From Bacteroidota bacterium (lineage in GTDB: Bacteria > Bacteroidota > Bacteroidia > Chitinophagales > Chitinophagaceae), in assembly GCA_018266575.1 (NCBI GenBank), contig JAFEAE010000019.1:1-64000 (forward strand): a stretch of 64,000 nucleotides of DNA, written 5' to 3'. The notes beneath the pieces are model-generated. The model had not been told where the DNA came from. It searched no databases and saw only the letters and a list, made by a program, of their open reading frames with translations. Below, piece after piece: positions 16,747-25,434 of the stretch (position 1 is its first letter; each line of letters begins with the position of its first letter). Made by a program: the position numbers and the translations under genes.

Positions 16747-17412
16747 TTTTTCCTTTATGACACGCTCTGCTTCTTCAATGGTCATTGATTGATTCAGGGA
16801 AAACTCTCCTATTCTTGTTCTGCATAAACTGCTCAGATATGCGCCTGTTTTTAATGCTGCACCAAAATCATTTGCCAAACTTCGTATATATGTTCCCGTT
16901 GAACATACCACACGGAAGTATATTACCGGAAGATCAATTCCGGTGATTTCAAATTCTTTAATCGTAATCTTTCTTGGATCAAGTTTAACTTCTTTTCCCT
17001 GGCGTGCCAACTCGTACACACGTTTTCCATCTTTTTTTATGGCAGAATGGGCCGGTGGCACTTGCATGATCTCACCAGTAAATGCTTTTGTGGATGCATG
17101 AATGAACTGATCATTTACAAAAGAATAATCCGAGAAATTTCCCGGCTCACTTTCGAGGTCATACGTCGGAGTTGTTGCCCCGATGGTAAATGACCCGGTA
17201 TATTCTTTTTCCTGCGCCATAAATTCATTGATGCGTTTTGTAAATTTTCCGGTGCAAATGATCAGCAATCCTGTTGCTAACGGATCTAATGTTCCTGCAT
17301 GCCCGACTTTTTTTGTTTTAACAAGATTTCGGATTTTGCGTACAGCATCAAATGAGGTCCAGTGTAGTGGCTTATTAATCAGTAAAACTTCTCCTTGTTC
17401 GTAGGGATTCAT
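16729..17412 (-). CDS. truB: tRNA pseudouridine(55) synthase
   Basis: The start was set at ATG 17410-17412 (MNPYEQGEVLLINKP). The 16 upstream residues of the longer frame are translation of a short tandem repeat. The 227-aa product has HWTSFDAVRKIR, the catalytic-aspartate motif GHAGTLDPLATGLL near residue 45, and TYDLES. It makes pseudouridine 55 in the T-loop of tRNAs. It lacks a long C-terminal PUA domain, as in other short TruB forms. The C-terminal TMDN is encoded in a heptamer repeat arm. Confidence 0.95.
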   Translation of the reverse strand: MNPYEQGEVLLINKPLHWTSFDAVRKIRNLVKTKKVGHAGTLDPLATGLLIICTGKFTKRINEFMAQEKEYTGSFTIGATTPTYDLESEPGNFSDYSFVNDQFIHASTKAFTGEIMQVPPAHSAIKKDGKRVYELARQGKEVKLDPRKITIKEFEITGIDLPVIYFRVVCSTGTYIRSLANDFGAALKTGAYLSSLCRTRIGEFSLNQSMTIEEAERVIKEKLTMDN

Positions 17413-17414
17413 TT

Positions 17415-17516
17415 GGTGAATGGGCAATGGTGAATGGCAAAAGTAGGGAGCTAAATGCAAAACGCATAATGCAGTATGCGTTCTTTGTTTAACGTTATGC
17501 GTTTTGCATTATGCTT
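17415..17516. repeat. Two heptamer tracts: truB upstream and DUF58 3' end
   Basis: 17415-17442 contains seven-base units GGTGAAT GGGCAAT repeated. 17453-17482 contains another set (AAATGCA AAACGCA). The latter forms a perfect 16-bp stem: 17454-17469 with 17495-17510 (TTATGCGTTTTGCATT). The right side ends three bases before the DUF58 stop codon. Confidence 0.8.
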
Positions 17517-17518
17517 TT

Positions 17519-18865
17519 TCAAATAGCTTGTCGTGCTTTCAATTCAAGATATTTATTCACCGTATTTACTGTAACATTCTGCGGTTCGGTTAATATACTT
17601 AATATTCCGTATTGCTTAAGTTCCTTTATGATTTGTTTTTTTTCAAATGCAAATTTTTCGGCAATGGTTTTTGTATAGATACTTTCAATGTCAGTTGCTT
17701 CTTTTTGCGTTAGCTGTTTTAATTCTGTATTTTCAAAAAACACAATAAGCAACAAATGATGTTGTGCTATTTTCCGCAAATAAGGCAATTGCCTTTTCAT
17801 GCCTGACAAAGATTCGAAATTTGAAAAGATAATAATCAAGCTCCGTTGCGTGACCCTTGAGCGGATGAATGTATACAACCGTTCAAAGTCACTTTCGAGG
17901 TAACGTGTTTTTTGATTATACAATACTTCAAGTATCGATTGCATTTGCGAAGCACGTTTATCTGCGGCAAGAAAAGTTCCGATCTGTTCTGAAAAAGTGA
18001 TCAACCCGGCCTTATCCTGTTTGATCAATGCAACATTACTAAGCACTAAAGACGCATTGATCGCATAATCCAGCAGGCTAAGCCCATCGAACGGCATTTT
18101 CATCACTCGTCCTTTATCGATCACACAGTATATCTGCTGGCTTTTTTCGTCCGTGTAATGGTTCACCATCAACTGGCCCTTTCTCGCTGTTGCTTTCCAG
18201 TTCAGTGTACGGTAATCGTCGCCCTGAACATATTCCTTGATCTGTTCAAACTCCATGCTATGCCCGATACGCCTGATCTTTTTTATGCCGGCTTCGCTCA
18301 GGCGGTTGCTTATTGCCAGCAGTTGGTAGCGGCGCATCTGAAGATATGAAGGATAAACAGGAACATTAACGGGGACGCCTACACGAAACCTGCGTTTGAT
18401 CAATGATACCGGGCTGCTGACATATACATTCAAATAACCAAACCCATATTCACCTCGTTTAACCGGCCGTAGTTTATATTGAATGGCTTTTGATTGTCTT
18501 GCTGCAATATTTACATGAAATAAAATATCACGCAACTGGAATTGTTCAGGCACTTCGTCTATAACCTCAACGTATACCCGAAAATCATAAAAATTTTCTA
18601 TATCAATACGTACAGGGTTTTCGTCGCCATTGCTGAAACGTTCGGCATGGCTTCTCGCGGCAAAAATCCCTTTGGCTTTCGAGAACAGGAAATAATAATC
18701 GATTATCGCAGCTATTGCAACCACTCCTGTTGCAATAAATGGAATTACCCCAAGCCACAGTAAAAAAAACTTCAGCAGAAAAAGTATACTGCATATTATC
18801 AATGCCGCATACCATCTTCCGGTAAAAAACAAATCGCTGATGTATTTTTTAAAACTAGCTTTCAT
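17519..18865 (-). CDS. DUF58 domain protein (vWA-like, MoxR partner)
   Basis: The 448-aa product has two N-terminal membrane helices (about 15-60), an immunoglobulin-like middle, and the DUF58 signature YVQGDDYRTLNWKATARKG near residue 215, followed by a vWA-like half (VLSNVALIKQDKAGLITFSE). DUF58 proteins accompany MoxR AAA+ ATPases and may help assemble or activate metal-dependent or membrane complexes. It lies 92 bp after the moxR-like gene, within a block of membrane genes in the same direction. Confidence 0.9.
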   Translation of the reverse strand: MKASFKKYISDLFFTGRWYAALIICSILFLLKFFLLWLGVIPFIATGVVAIAAIIDYYFLFSKAKGIFAARSHAERFSNGDENPVRIDIENFYDFRVYVEVIDEVPEQFQLRDILFHVNIAARQSKAIQYKLRPVKRGEYGFGYLNVYVSSPVSLIKRRFRVGVPVNVPVYPSYLQMRRYQLLAISNRLSEAGIKKIRRIGHSMEFEQIKEYVQGDDYRTLNWKATARKGQLMVNHYTDEKSQQIYCVIDKGRVMKMPFDGLSLLDYAINASLVLSNVALIKQDKAGLITFSEQIGTFLAADKRASQMQSILEVLYNQKTRYLESDFERLYTFIRSRVTQRSLIIIFSNFESLSGMKRQLPYLRKIAQHHLLLIVFFENTELKQLTQKEATDIESIYTKTIAEKFAFEKKQIIKELKQYGILSILTEPQNVTVNTVNKYLELKARQAI

Positions 18866-18871
18866 CTTTGG

Positions 18872-18957
18872 AGAATGAAGTTATACGATGTAAGTTATAA
18901 GTCGTAAGTTTTCGGAAGCAAGCCATCTCACTTATCACTTATACTTATGACTTTTCT
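18872..18957. repeat. Heptamer inverted repeat between moxR-like and DUF58 genes
   Basis: The left side has units GTTATAC GATGTAA; the right side, read in reverse, has TAAGTAT AAGTGAT. Pairing is imperfect but both sides show seven-base spacing. It begins directly after the moxR-like stop codon (18958-18960). Confidence 0.6.
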
Positions 18958-19935
18958 TTATCTCGGTATTTCAATTTTCTTAAGAATAGAATCAATAAGC
19001 TCGTCTGTAGTTACCCCTTCCATTTCTTTTTCCGGGCTTAAAATGATCCGGTGTTTTAAAACAGAAGGTATAACACGGATGATGTCATCCGGCGTAACAA
19101 AATCCCTTCCGCTGATCGCAGCAAACGCCTTTGAGCTTTTCAAAATCGCAACAGAAGCACGGGGTGAAGCGCCTAAATACAACGCTTTATTCGTGCGTGT
19201 TTCAGCAATTACCTGGGCGATGTATTCCATGATCTTCGGTTCGATGTGAACCTGGTTGATCTGTTTGCGGTATGCTTCAATTTCCTGTGCGGATAATACC
19301 GGTTGAACAATTTCTTTAAAAAAAACAGTTCTTCCTTCATGGGCATGTTGAAGGATCTGGATTTCTTCCTGTGGTGAAGGATATTTTACTTCTATCTTAA
19401 ACATAAACCTATCGAGTTGCGCTTCCGGCAAGCGATATGTGCCTTCATGTTCAACAGGATTCTGTGTAGCAAGCACCATAAACGGTGCAGGCATCTGGTA
19501 GGTGACGGAATCGAACGTTACTTGTTTTTCTTCCATCACTTCAAATAATGCTGCCTGCGTTTTCGCAGGTGAGCGGTTGATCTCATCAATCAATATGATA
19601 TTACTGAATATCGGCCCTTGCTTAAATTGAAATGTAGCTGTCTGGGGATTGAAAACAGATGTGCCCAACACATCGCTGGGCATCAGGTCAGGAGTAAATT
19701 GTATACGCGAAAATTGCACATCGATACTACGCGCAAGCAATTTCGCTGCAAGCGTTTTTGCAACTCCCGGTACGCCCTCAATAAGCACATGCCCGTCTGC
19801 GAGCACCGCAGTTATCAGCAGATCGAGCATTTGCTGCTGGCCTACGATCACTTTACCGATCTCGTCCCGGATGCGTTGCACAGACGTACTGAGATTAGCA
19901 AGGTCCATCCGGCTTTCGTTTATAAATTGTTCCAT
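18958..19935 (-). CDS. MoxR-family AAA+ ATPase
   Basis: The 325-aa product has Walker A EGVPGVAKTLAAKLLAR near residue 53, Walker B IILIDEINRSPAKTQAALFEVMEE near residue 113, ATQNPVEHEGTYRLPEAQLDRF (sensor and second region), and the C-terminal MoxR lid (GASPRASVAILKSSKAFA). MoxR ATPases act as chaperones, typically with a DUF58/vWA partner; both partner types are encoded next to it. It starts 1 bp after the DUF4350 stop, so it is translationally coupled. Confidence 0.94.
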   Translation of the reverse strand: MEQFINESRMDLANLSTSVQRIRDEIGKVIVGQQQMLDLLITAVLADGHVLIEGVPGVAKTLAAKLLARSIDVQFSRIQFTPDLMPSDVLGTSVFNPQTATFQFKQGPIFSNIILIDEINRSPAKTQAALFEVMEEKQVTFDSVTYQMPAPFMVLATQNPVEHEGTYRLPEAQLDRFMFKIEVKYPSPQEEIQILQHAHEGRTVFFKEIVQPVLSAQEIEAYRKQINQVHIEPKIMEYIAQVIAETRTNKALYLGASPRASVAILKSSKAFAAISGRDFVTPDDIIRVIPSVLKHRIILSPEKEMEGVTTDELIDSILKKIEIPR

Positions 19936-19936
19936 A

Positions 19937-21121
19937 TTATTTTGCTTTGTTATAAAAAGAATCTATTGACTGGTTAAGCTGCAACAGCAATTCATCACTC
20001 ACTTTATCTTCTTCCGAGACCCTCTCAATATAAACCATCAGGTCCCTCAGTTCTGCTTCCGGCACTCCTGTTTTCTTACTGAGCGCATGCATAAATTCAT
20101 CATTCAGATATGTTGTGGAAAGATAAAAATGAGAACGGATATACTCCAGGAAATACTGCACCTTTTTTTGTGCCACGTTTTTATTATCATGACGATTGAA
20201 GTAGACGCTCCCAACCGTTTGCACAAAATCAAGCGTACTGTTCCGTAAAGGTTGAATGACAGGAATGATACGTTGCGTACGTTTCATTTCGAAAAGCACA
20301 AAGATCAGCATTGTAAATAATGCAATACGGAATGCCCAGCGCAAATTCACATTTGATAATATGAACCGAAGTGGGTTTTGTGAACCTGTGGGGCCAAGTT
20401 TGTAATATTCATCCCAATAAATTTGTTTTAGATCTTTTGGTAAATAAGATAATGCCTTTGCCGCATATTCATAATTATTCCCGGTAAGCATGAAATAATT
20501 ACTGAAACATAACGGTGCCGCGTGAACGAAGAATGCACCGTTGCCATAATCGATCTTTACAAAATTCGGATTATGGTATTGGTTTGAACCGAGAACAATT
20601 GTTTTGGAAGAATCAAATTTTTCCACGTATTCGTCAATCGTGAATTTATAAAACCTGTAATCATTTGGGGAATGTAAGTTCGGGTTATCAAAATTTATTC
20701 TTACGGAATCTGTTTTCTCCAGGTCAAATCTCCGGTTTGTAGAAAGATGTAATGAATCTGATATCCGTTTTCCTAAATCAGACGATGAAAGAAAAACATA
20801 ATTACCAACTGACACATAATTCAACAATTCATTTACGTCTTCTTCTGATAGTTCCAATTGCGGATCGATGAGCATATACGCCGTGTTGGAATCGGAGAAA
20901 TTATCAACCTGGTCATATACCGGCAGGCGAAAAGAACTGATAACCGCAGTTGGAAAAAGATCATTCAACTGGTGATATAAAATATAACTTCCATAAGGGT
21001 TTTTATCTTCTTTGGAAAGCGTGACCGACCAATCGAAAGGTTTCGGACGATTGATCTCTGCAACAATATATATCGCCAGCAAAACTACAAACACTAATAT
21101 GAATATTCTGTATCCTTTCAC
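19937..21121 (-). CDS. DUF4350 domain membrane protein
   Basis: The 394-aa product has an N-terminal helix (about 5-23), a soluble sensor-like domain with NPYGSYILYHQLNDLFP near residue 40 and LLNYVSVGNYVFLSSSDLGK (the DUF4350 pattern), a second helix near residue 265 (LRWAFRIALFTMLIFVLF), and a cytoplasmic tail. DUF4350 is a standard partner in MoxR clusters, of unknown biochemical function. It lies 8 bp after the DUF4129 gene. Confidence 0.82.
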   Translation of the reverse strand: MKGYRIFILVFVVLLAIYIVAEINRPKPFDWSVTLSKEDKNPYGSYILYHQLNDLFPTAVISSFRLPVYDQVDNFSDSNTAYMLIDPQLELSEEDVNELLNYVSVGNYVFLSSSDLGKRISDSLHLSTNRRFDLEKTDSVRINFDNPNLHSPNDYRFYKFTIDEYVEKFDSSKTIVLGSNQYHNPNFVKIDYGNGAFFVHAAPLCFSNYFMLTGNNYEYAAKALSYLPKDLKQIYWDEYYKLGPTGSQNPLRFILSNVNLRWAFRIALFTMLIFVLFEMKRTQRIIPVIQPLRNSTLDFVQTVGSVYFNRHDNKNVAQKKVQYFLEYIRSHFYLSTTYLNDEFMHALSKKTGVPEAELRDLMVYIERVSEEDKVSDELLLQLNQSIDSFYNKAK

Positions 21122-21129
21122 AATTGATT

Positions 21130-21837
21130 TTATAATTGCCGGTTGAAGTCAATAAATGATTGCCGCAACCTGGTGAACTCATATTCAGGTATAAAAAAAT
21201 TCCCATACCAATTGTTCTCAAATTGTCGTGTCAGGTCTGTAAACTTCGATTGATAAGGCGTACCGCTTAACTCCTGCACGTAATTGAAATTTGTTTTATT
21301 GGGTTGCCAGTGGATATTTCCCTTATCACTTAAATTTTTTAACGATTGTAAATACAACAGCCGCACAGCAAGCCTTAAATTCTTATCATCAATAGCACGT
21401 TGTATCGCATCATCAAAATGGATAGTGTGAATATTTTCATCTAACTCGGAGAATGGGAATTTATCCGACTTATTTTTCTTTCCAAACAACCCGGTCCCGC
21501 TCATTCCAGTTACTTTCACAATAAAAAATACCAGTAAAGCAACAGCAAGAATGGTGATGACAGTATTGAATATCCTTCCACCGGTAGTTGTGCCGAGTAT
21601 ATTACCTACCTTATCCCAGAACCAGTCCCAAAACCTTGTCCAGAGCGATTTTGGTGGTTCAAGTTCCTTATCATACTGAAATTCGTTACTGTTTTTATAA
21701 ACGTTCAGTTTTTGCTTTGATAGCTCACGGGCATGGATATCCGAAGAATCGTACCTGATCTTTCCCTGTGCTTTAATTACGCAAACCGGGGCGATAAAAA
21801 ATAAAAGAAGGATGATTATGCGGTACATGAAAATCAA
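21130..21837 (-). CDS. DUF4129-type membrane protein of the MoxR cluster
   Basis: The 235-aa product has a signal or anchor (about 4-23; the start at Met4, 21828, is also possible), a transmembrane helix near 95 (VITILAVALLVFFIV), and a C-terminal soluble segment with RAIDDKNLRLAVRLLYLQSLKNL and WQPNKTNFNY, resembling DUF4129. The start codon overlaps the upstream stop codon (ATGA), so translation is coupled. It is probably a structural partner in the complex; the activity is unknown. Confidence 0.78.
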   Translation of the reverse strand: MIFMYRIIILLLFFIAPVCVIKAQGKIRYDSSDIHARELSKQKLNVYKNSNEFQYDKELEPPKSLWTRFWDWFWDKVGNILGTTTGGRIFNTVITILAVALLVFFIVKVTGMSGTGLFGKKNKSDKFPFSELDENIHTIHFDDAIQRAIDDKNLRLAVRLLYLQSLKNLSDKGNIHWQPNKTNFNYVQELSGTPYQSKFTDLTRQFENNWYGNFFIPEYEFTRLRQSFIDFNRQL

Positions 21838-22721
21838 TATTGCTCCTGCGTATTATCAAAATTATTTTTGTCTTCACCCATGGATTCAACACGCTGCAAA
21901 AGCCCGGTTCCATCATGGCTTTCTACAAGATTAAAATATTGAAGCGCTGCGGAAACCAGGAAGATAATATAAAACGTACTGGAGAAAATATTCAGGAACG
22001 AAGTTACCATACCCGCTGTGGCACCTATATTATCTGTAGTAAAGAAAGCACTCAGCCCTATTATTACGCCAATTATCATGCCGATGATCATTGTACCGAA
22101 CCAATATATCAAACCAGCAACAATATAAATGCCGAGCGATATCCAGAAGTTATTTTTTATGAGGTTGAAACACCTGTTGAATGCATCTGTAAAACCTGCA
22201 TCTTCAATAATAAGCACAAAATCAAAAGGCACAAGCACCACGATTAAATAAATACCCGGAATAATACAACAAATGAACCCGATGCCAATCACGATAGCAA
22301 CAGGTATTGTATAAAAAAGAACACGGAAAAAATATCTCGTAAAATATTTCCATATATCGTAAATAGCAGGATGTTCACCATTATTTTCGAGATAGAATTT
22401 AATGTATGCGCCAATCGTTACGCGGATGGCCACGAAAGAAATCCAGCTAAGTAATAATGCTAAAAAATATTCCGGTGTAAATACGGTTTCAAAACTTGAT
22501 GCACGGCGTGATGTGAGCCCTCTGCGGAATTCATCAAAAACACCAAAGGCACGGGACTCGAAAAGCCCGTTAAAAATCGCATGGGCCAACATGAAGATGC
22601 CGCAGATCGCAAAAAATATTTTAATAAGCGGTTTGAAATTCTGCCTGATGAATAAAAACGTGTCACTCAGATTTTCACTGAAATCCCTTATTTTTCTGAG
22701 CTCAATTTTTTGTTCAGCCAT
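21834..22721 (-). CDS. Multi-pass membrane protein of the MoxR cluster
   Basis: The 295-aa product has about six membrane helices (around 30-55, 95-120, 140-180, 195-225, 230-260) with long Ile/Gly stretches (GTMIIGMIIGVIIGLSAFF). The N- and C-terminal tails are charged. I do not recognise a named family. It overlaps spoIIM-like by 34 bp and DUF4129 by 4 bp, so it belongs to the same operon. The conserved order suggests it helps form a membrane complex. Confidence 0.75.
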   Translation of the reverse strand: MAEQKIELRKIRDFSENLSDTFLFIRQNFKPLIKIFFAICGIFMLAHAIFNGLFESRAFGVFDEFRRGLTSRRASSFETVFTPEYFLALLLSWISFVAIRVTIGAYIKFYLENNGEHPAIYDIWKYFTRYFFRVLFYTIPVAIVIGIGFICCIIPGIYLIVVLVPFDFVLIIEDAGFTDAFNRCFNLIKNNFWISLGIYIVAGLIYWFGTMIIGMIIGVIIGLSAFFTTDNIGATAGMVTSFLNIFSSTFYIIFLVSAALQYFNLVESHDGTGLLQRVESMGEDKNNFDNTQEQY

Positions 22722-23743
22722 AATTGAAAATTTTGATCTTTTTCATCCTCCGCATTTTTTTGCGCACGCTCAATACGCTTATGCAGCCGGATAGGATAAA
22801 GAATAAAATACCATATTATAATAAATAACGACAATAACAAAATACTCACCTTCAAACCGGTTGACATATGCAGGTAATGCCTTGTCACAAAGCCTTCAAA
22901 AAATGCTGCTGTCAGAAAAAAAGGAACGAGCCCTAAAACGATTTTCATTCCGTCTTTTCCTGCTTTGCGCATCGAATCCCATCGGCTGAACGTCTTTGGA
23001 AAAAGGATACTGTTGCCCATGATCAATCCTGCACATCCGGCAATAATAATTGCAGAAATTTCCAATGTGCCGTGAATAAAAATAGTGAGGACGGATTGTA
23101 AGCCGAATCCTTTCGCAAAAAAATAATATTCAAAAGAGCCGAGCATTAATCCGTTTTCCATTAACAGCAGCACCGTTCCGATCGAAAAAAATATTCCATA
23201 TACAAATGCTATAAAAGCAACACGGATATTATTAAATGCAATGAACAAAAACATGGATAATTGATCCCCATGTCTGTAAACACCAAACGGATCACCCTTT
23301 TCAATATTCTCATTCGTCATGTTTACATATGCGTCACCTAATATCAACCGGATAAAATTATCGTCGTATTTCGCAGACAACGCCCCTAAAAAGCAAAACA
23401 CGACAGTAAATAAAAATGCATAAAAAAATTGCCGCTGATACTGCTTGAACAAATATGGCAATTCGAATTTCCAGAAACTCCAGATACGTGAAGATTTTTC
23501 TTTTTTGTTTCGGTATATTTTCTGGTGAAATTGCGCAGCAATGCCGTTCAGGTATTTTGTAGTATTACTCGATGGATAAAACGTACGTGAATATGCAAGG
23601 TCATCTGTCAATTCAATAAAATGATCAGCGAAAACATCCGGGTCATCAGGGTTAAATAAGTCCCGTTCATACTGTTTCCACTTGTCCGCATTTTGTTTTA
23701 AAAACTGAGCTTCACGCATAGGTTTATAAAGGTAAGATACCAT
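22688..23743 (-). CDS. SpoIIM-family (stage II sporulation protein M-like) membrane protein
   Basis: The 351-aa product has a soluble helical N-terminus (REAQFLKQNADKWKQYERDL) and about five membrane helices from residue 100. The core includes FIAFNNIRVAFIAFVYGIFFSIGT near residue 170 and FIHGTLEISAIIIAGCAGLIMG near 230, typical of SpoIIM/DUF95. In non-sporulating bacteria this family occurs with RDD and MoxR genes. It is divergent from the RDD gene and first in the minus-strand cluster. Confidence 0.88.
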   Translation of the reverse strand: MVSYLYKPMREAQFLKQNADKWKQYERDLFNPDDPDVFADHFIELTDDLAYSRTFYPSSNTTKYLNGIAAQFHQKIYRNKKEKSSRIWSFWKFELPYLFKQYQRQFFYAFLFTVVFCFLGALSAKYDDNFIRLILGDAYVNMTNENIEKGDPFGVYRHGDQLSMFLFIAFNNIRVAFIAFVYGIFFSIGTVLLLMENGLMLGSFEYYFFAKGFGLQSVLTIFIHGTLEISAIIIAGCAGLIMGNSILFPKTFSRWDSMRKAGKDGMKIVLGLVPFFLTAAFFEGFVTRHYLHMSTGLKVSILLLSLFIIIWYFILYPIRLHKRIERAQKNAEDEKDQNFQLWLNKKLSSEK

Positions 23744-23811
23744 AAAAACATATTACCTGCTATTTTTCTTTGTTTTGTTTTTCCAATGCCATCCTTTACT
23801 TTTATTTATTT

Positions 23812-24534
23812 ATGAATACCATCCGTATAACTACAACACAAAATATAGAACTGGAATATGACCTTGCCAGTTTAGGGGACCGTATTGTAGGAAGGATCAT
23901 CGACATGCTGATCATTGCTGCTTATGTAATTGTGTTTTTAGTTGTGATGAGTGCAGGTGCGGGAACGGTATTCGACAGGAACCCCTGGCTGATAATGATC
24001 TTTATTTTGCCGATCGCATTTTATGATCTGGCGCTTGAAATTCTTCTCAACGGGCAAAGCGTTGGCAAACGGGTAATGAAAATAAAAGTGATCAATATAG
24101 ATGGCAATCAGCCTTCATTAGGTCAATACGTAATACGCTGGTTATTCCGGTTGATTGATTTTACACTAACAGGCGGTGTCTGCGCATTAATTACTGTTGC
24201 AGTCAGTGAAAAGAAACAACGCGTGGGAGACATTGTTGCCGGGACTACTTTAATAAAAACGCAGCCGCGTACTTCGTTCAATCAAACACTGTATGTACCA
24301 ACTCCGGAAATAAATTATACGGTTTCTTATCCTGCAGTAACAAATCTTTCCGACAAAGACATTCAATTGATCAAAGAAGCGCTTTTGCATATCAGCAAAA
24401 CAAATAATTTATACCTCGCATATCCGGTTGCTGAAAAAGTAAAAAAGATGTTGAATATCGAAACAAACTTAGAGCCATCCCATTTTTTGCAAACAGTAGT
24501 TGCTGATTATAATTATCTTACTTCAAGAGGATAA
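23812..24534 (+). CDS. RDD-family membrane protein
   Basis: The start was set at ATG 23812 (MNTIRITTTQNIELEYDLAS); the 14 upstream residues of the longer frame are probably spacer. The 240-aa product has the RDD pattern LASLGDRIVGRIIDMLI with three to four membrane helices, then a soluble tail (IKEALLHISKTNN). RDD proteins are small membrane proteins, some linked to ion or proton transport. It is divergent from spoIIM, sharing a 68-bp spacer, and belongs to the conserved MoxR neighbourhood. Confidence 0.88.
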   Translation: MNTIRITTTQNIELEYDLASLGDRIVGRIIDMLIIAAYVIVFLVVMSAGAGTVFDRNPWLIMIFILPIAFYDLALEILLNGQSVGKRVMKIKVINIDGNQPSLGQYVIRWLFRLIDFTLTGGVCALITVAVSEKKQRVGDIVAGTTLIKTQPRTSFNQTLYVPTPEINYTVSYPAVTNLSDKDIQLIKEALLHISKTNNLYLAYPVAEKVKKMLNIETNLEPSHFLQTVVADYNYLTSRG

Positions 24535-24563
24535 AAAAAAGGAGAACAGATCGTTCTCCTTTT
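24535..24563. terminator. Bidirectional terminator between RDD and CCC-motif genes
   Basis: AAAAGGAGAAC (24537-24547) pairs with GTTCTCCTTTT (24553-24563). It is flanked by an A-run on the left and a T-run on the right, so it can end transcripts from both convergent genes. Confidence 0.85.
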
Positions 24564-24582
24564 ACTTACTTATGAAAATAAA

Positions 24583-24936
24583 TTACCTGTTTAAGTTATT
24601 CAGGAAATGTTGCGGGTCTGATAAAGCGGCAAAGCCAACGGTTGCAATGATAAATACGACAATCAGAAAATAAATGACAGACAAGGAAAGGCCGATGATT
24701 GCACAAATCCTTCCCGATTTTAAATTACTTAATGAACCAGGAGTATATTCCGAAGGATTAGCATTGTACAATTTTAAATCTTTGCTGGATAATATCAATG
24801 CGATAATTCCGCAGATCAATCCTACGAGCCCGTAACAAAAGCATCCAACAATAGAAATAATTCCTAAAACCAAAACAGCTGTTCCGTTTGGCAAAGGTGT
24901 TTGAGGGTTTAATTGGGGTTGAAATTGATTTTCCAT
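24583..24936 (-). CDS. CCC-motif / DUF4190-like small membrane protein
   Basis: The 117-aa product has a Pro-rich N-terminus (QPQLNPQTPLPNG), two membrane helices (about 20-48 and 75-105) with a cysteine in the first helix (SIVGCFCYGLVGLICG), and a polar link with LKSGRICAI. Small DUF4190-like proteins of this type are common in Bacteroidota. Its start codon overlaps the DUF2752 stop codon (TAATG), so the two are translated together. Confidence 0.8.
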   Translation of the reverse strand: MENQFQPQLNPQTPLPNGTAVLVLGIISIVGCFCYGLVGLICGIIALILSSKDLKLYNANPSEYTPGSLSNLKSGRICAIIGLSLSVIYFLIVVFIIATVGFAALSDPQHFLNNLNR

Positions 24937-25262
24937 TAAGCAAGTATTTTATGGTTTATGATTTTGTAAATATAAAATACCACGATCACAATTGCTATAC
25001 TTATTTGTAAATATTTAAGCACATTCGCGCCATTGGCAAACTTATATTTCAGGTGAAGGACAGTAAACCCCAGCATACATAAAATCGGTATTGTTGCCGG
25101 GTAAAGTATAAAGCTGCTGTAAAAATCTCCTTTGAGCAATGCAATAGCGCTTCGCTGGAACCCGCACCCCGGACATTCTATGTGCAGGTATTTTTTGGAT
25201 GGGCAGGAAAGCATGTGCTGCTGCAGCCATTGAACAACTGTATAGTAAACCGAAAGGAGCAA
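24936..25262 (-). CDS. DUF2752 family membrane protein
   Basis: The 108-aa product has the DUF2752 core CPGCGFQRSAIALLKGDFYSSFILYPAT near residue 30 and two membrane helices. The start may be Met1 (25262) or Met17 (MLSCPSKKYL). The stop overlaps the start of the CCC-motif gene. The function of DUF2752 is unknown; conserved CPGCG hints at metal or thiol chemistry at the membrane. Confidence 0.85.
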   Translation of the reverse strand: MLLSVYYTVVQWLQQHMLSCPSKKYLHIECPGCGFQRSAIALLKGDFYSSFILYPATIPILCMLGFTVLHLKYKFANGANVLKYLQISIAIVIVVFYIYKIINHKILA

Positions 25263-25434
25263 GAAAGAGTTTTTTTAATTCCTTTCAAGATAAAACAATT
25301 TTCAACAATATCCACTTGTGAGTAAAGTGTATTTGAATGAATTTCACGCATAGGCATAGTGGACGCAGATAAATGATATTTGCTGTATGACATGCCTCTA
25401 TTAATTTGCATCTTCATTAAATTATTTATTCATC

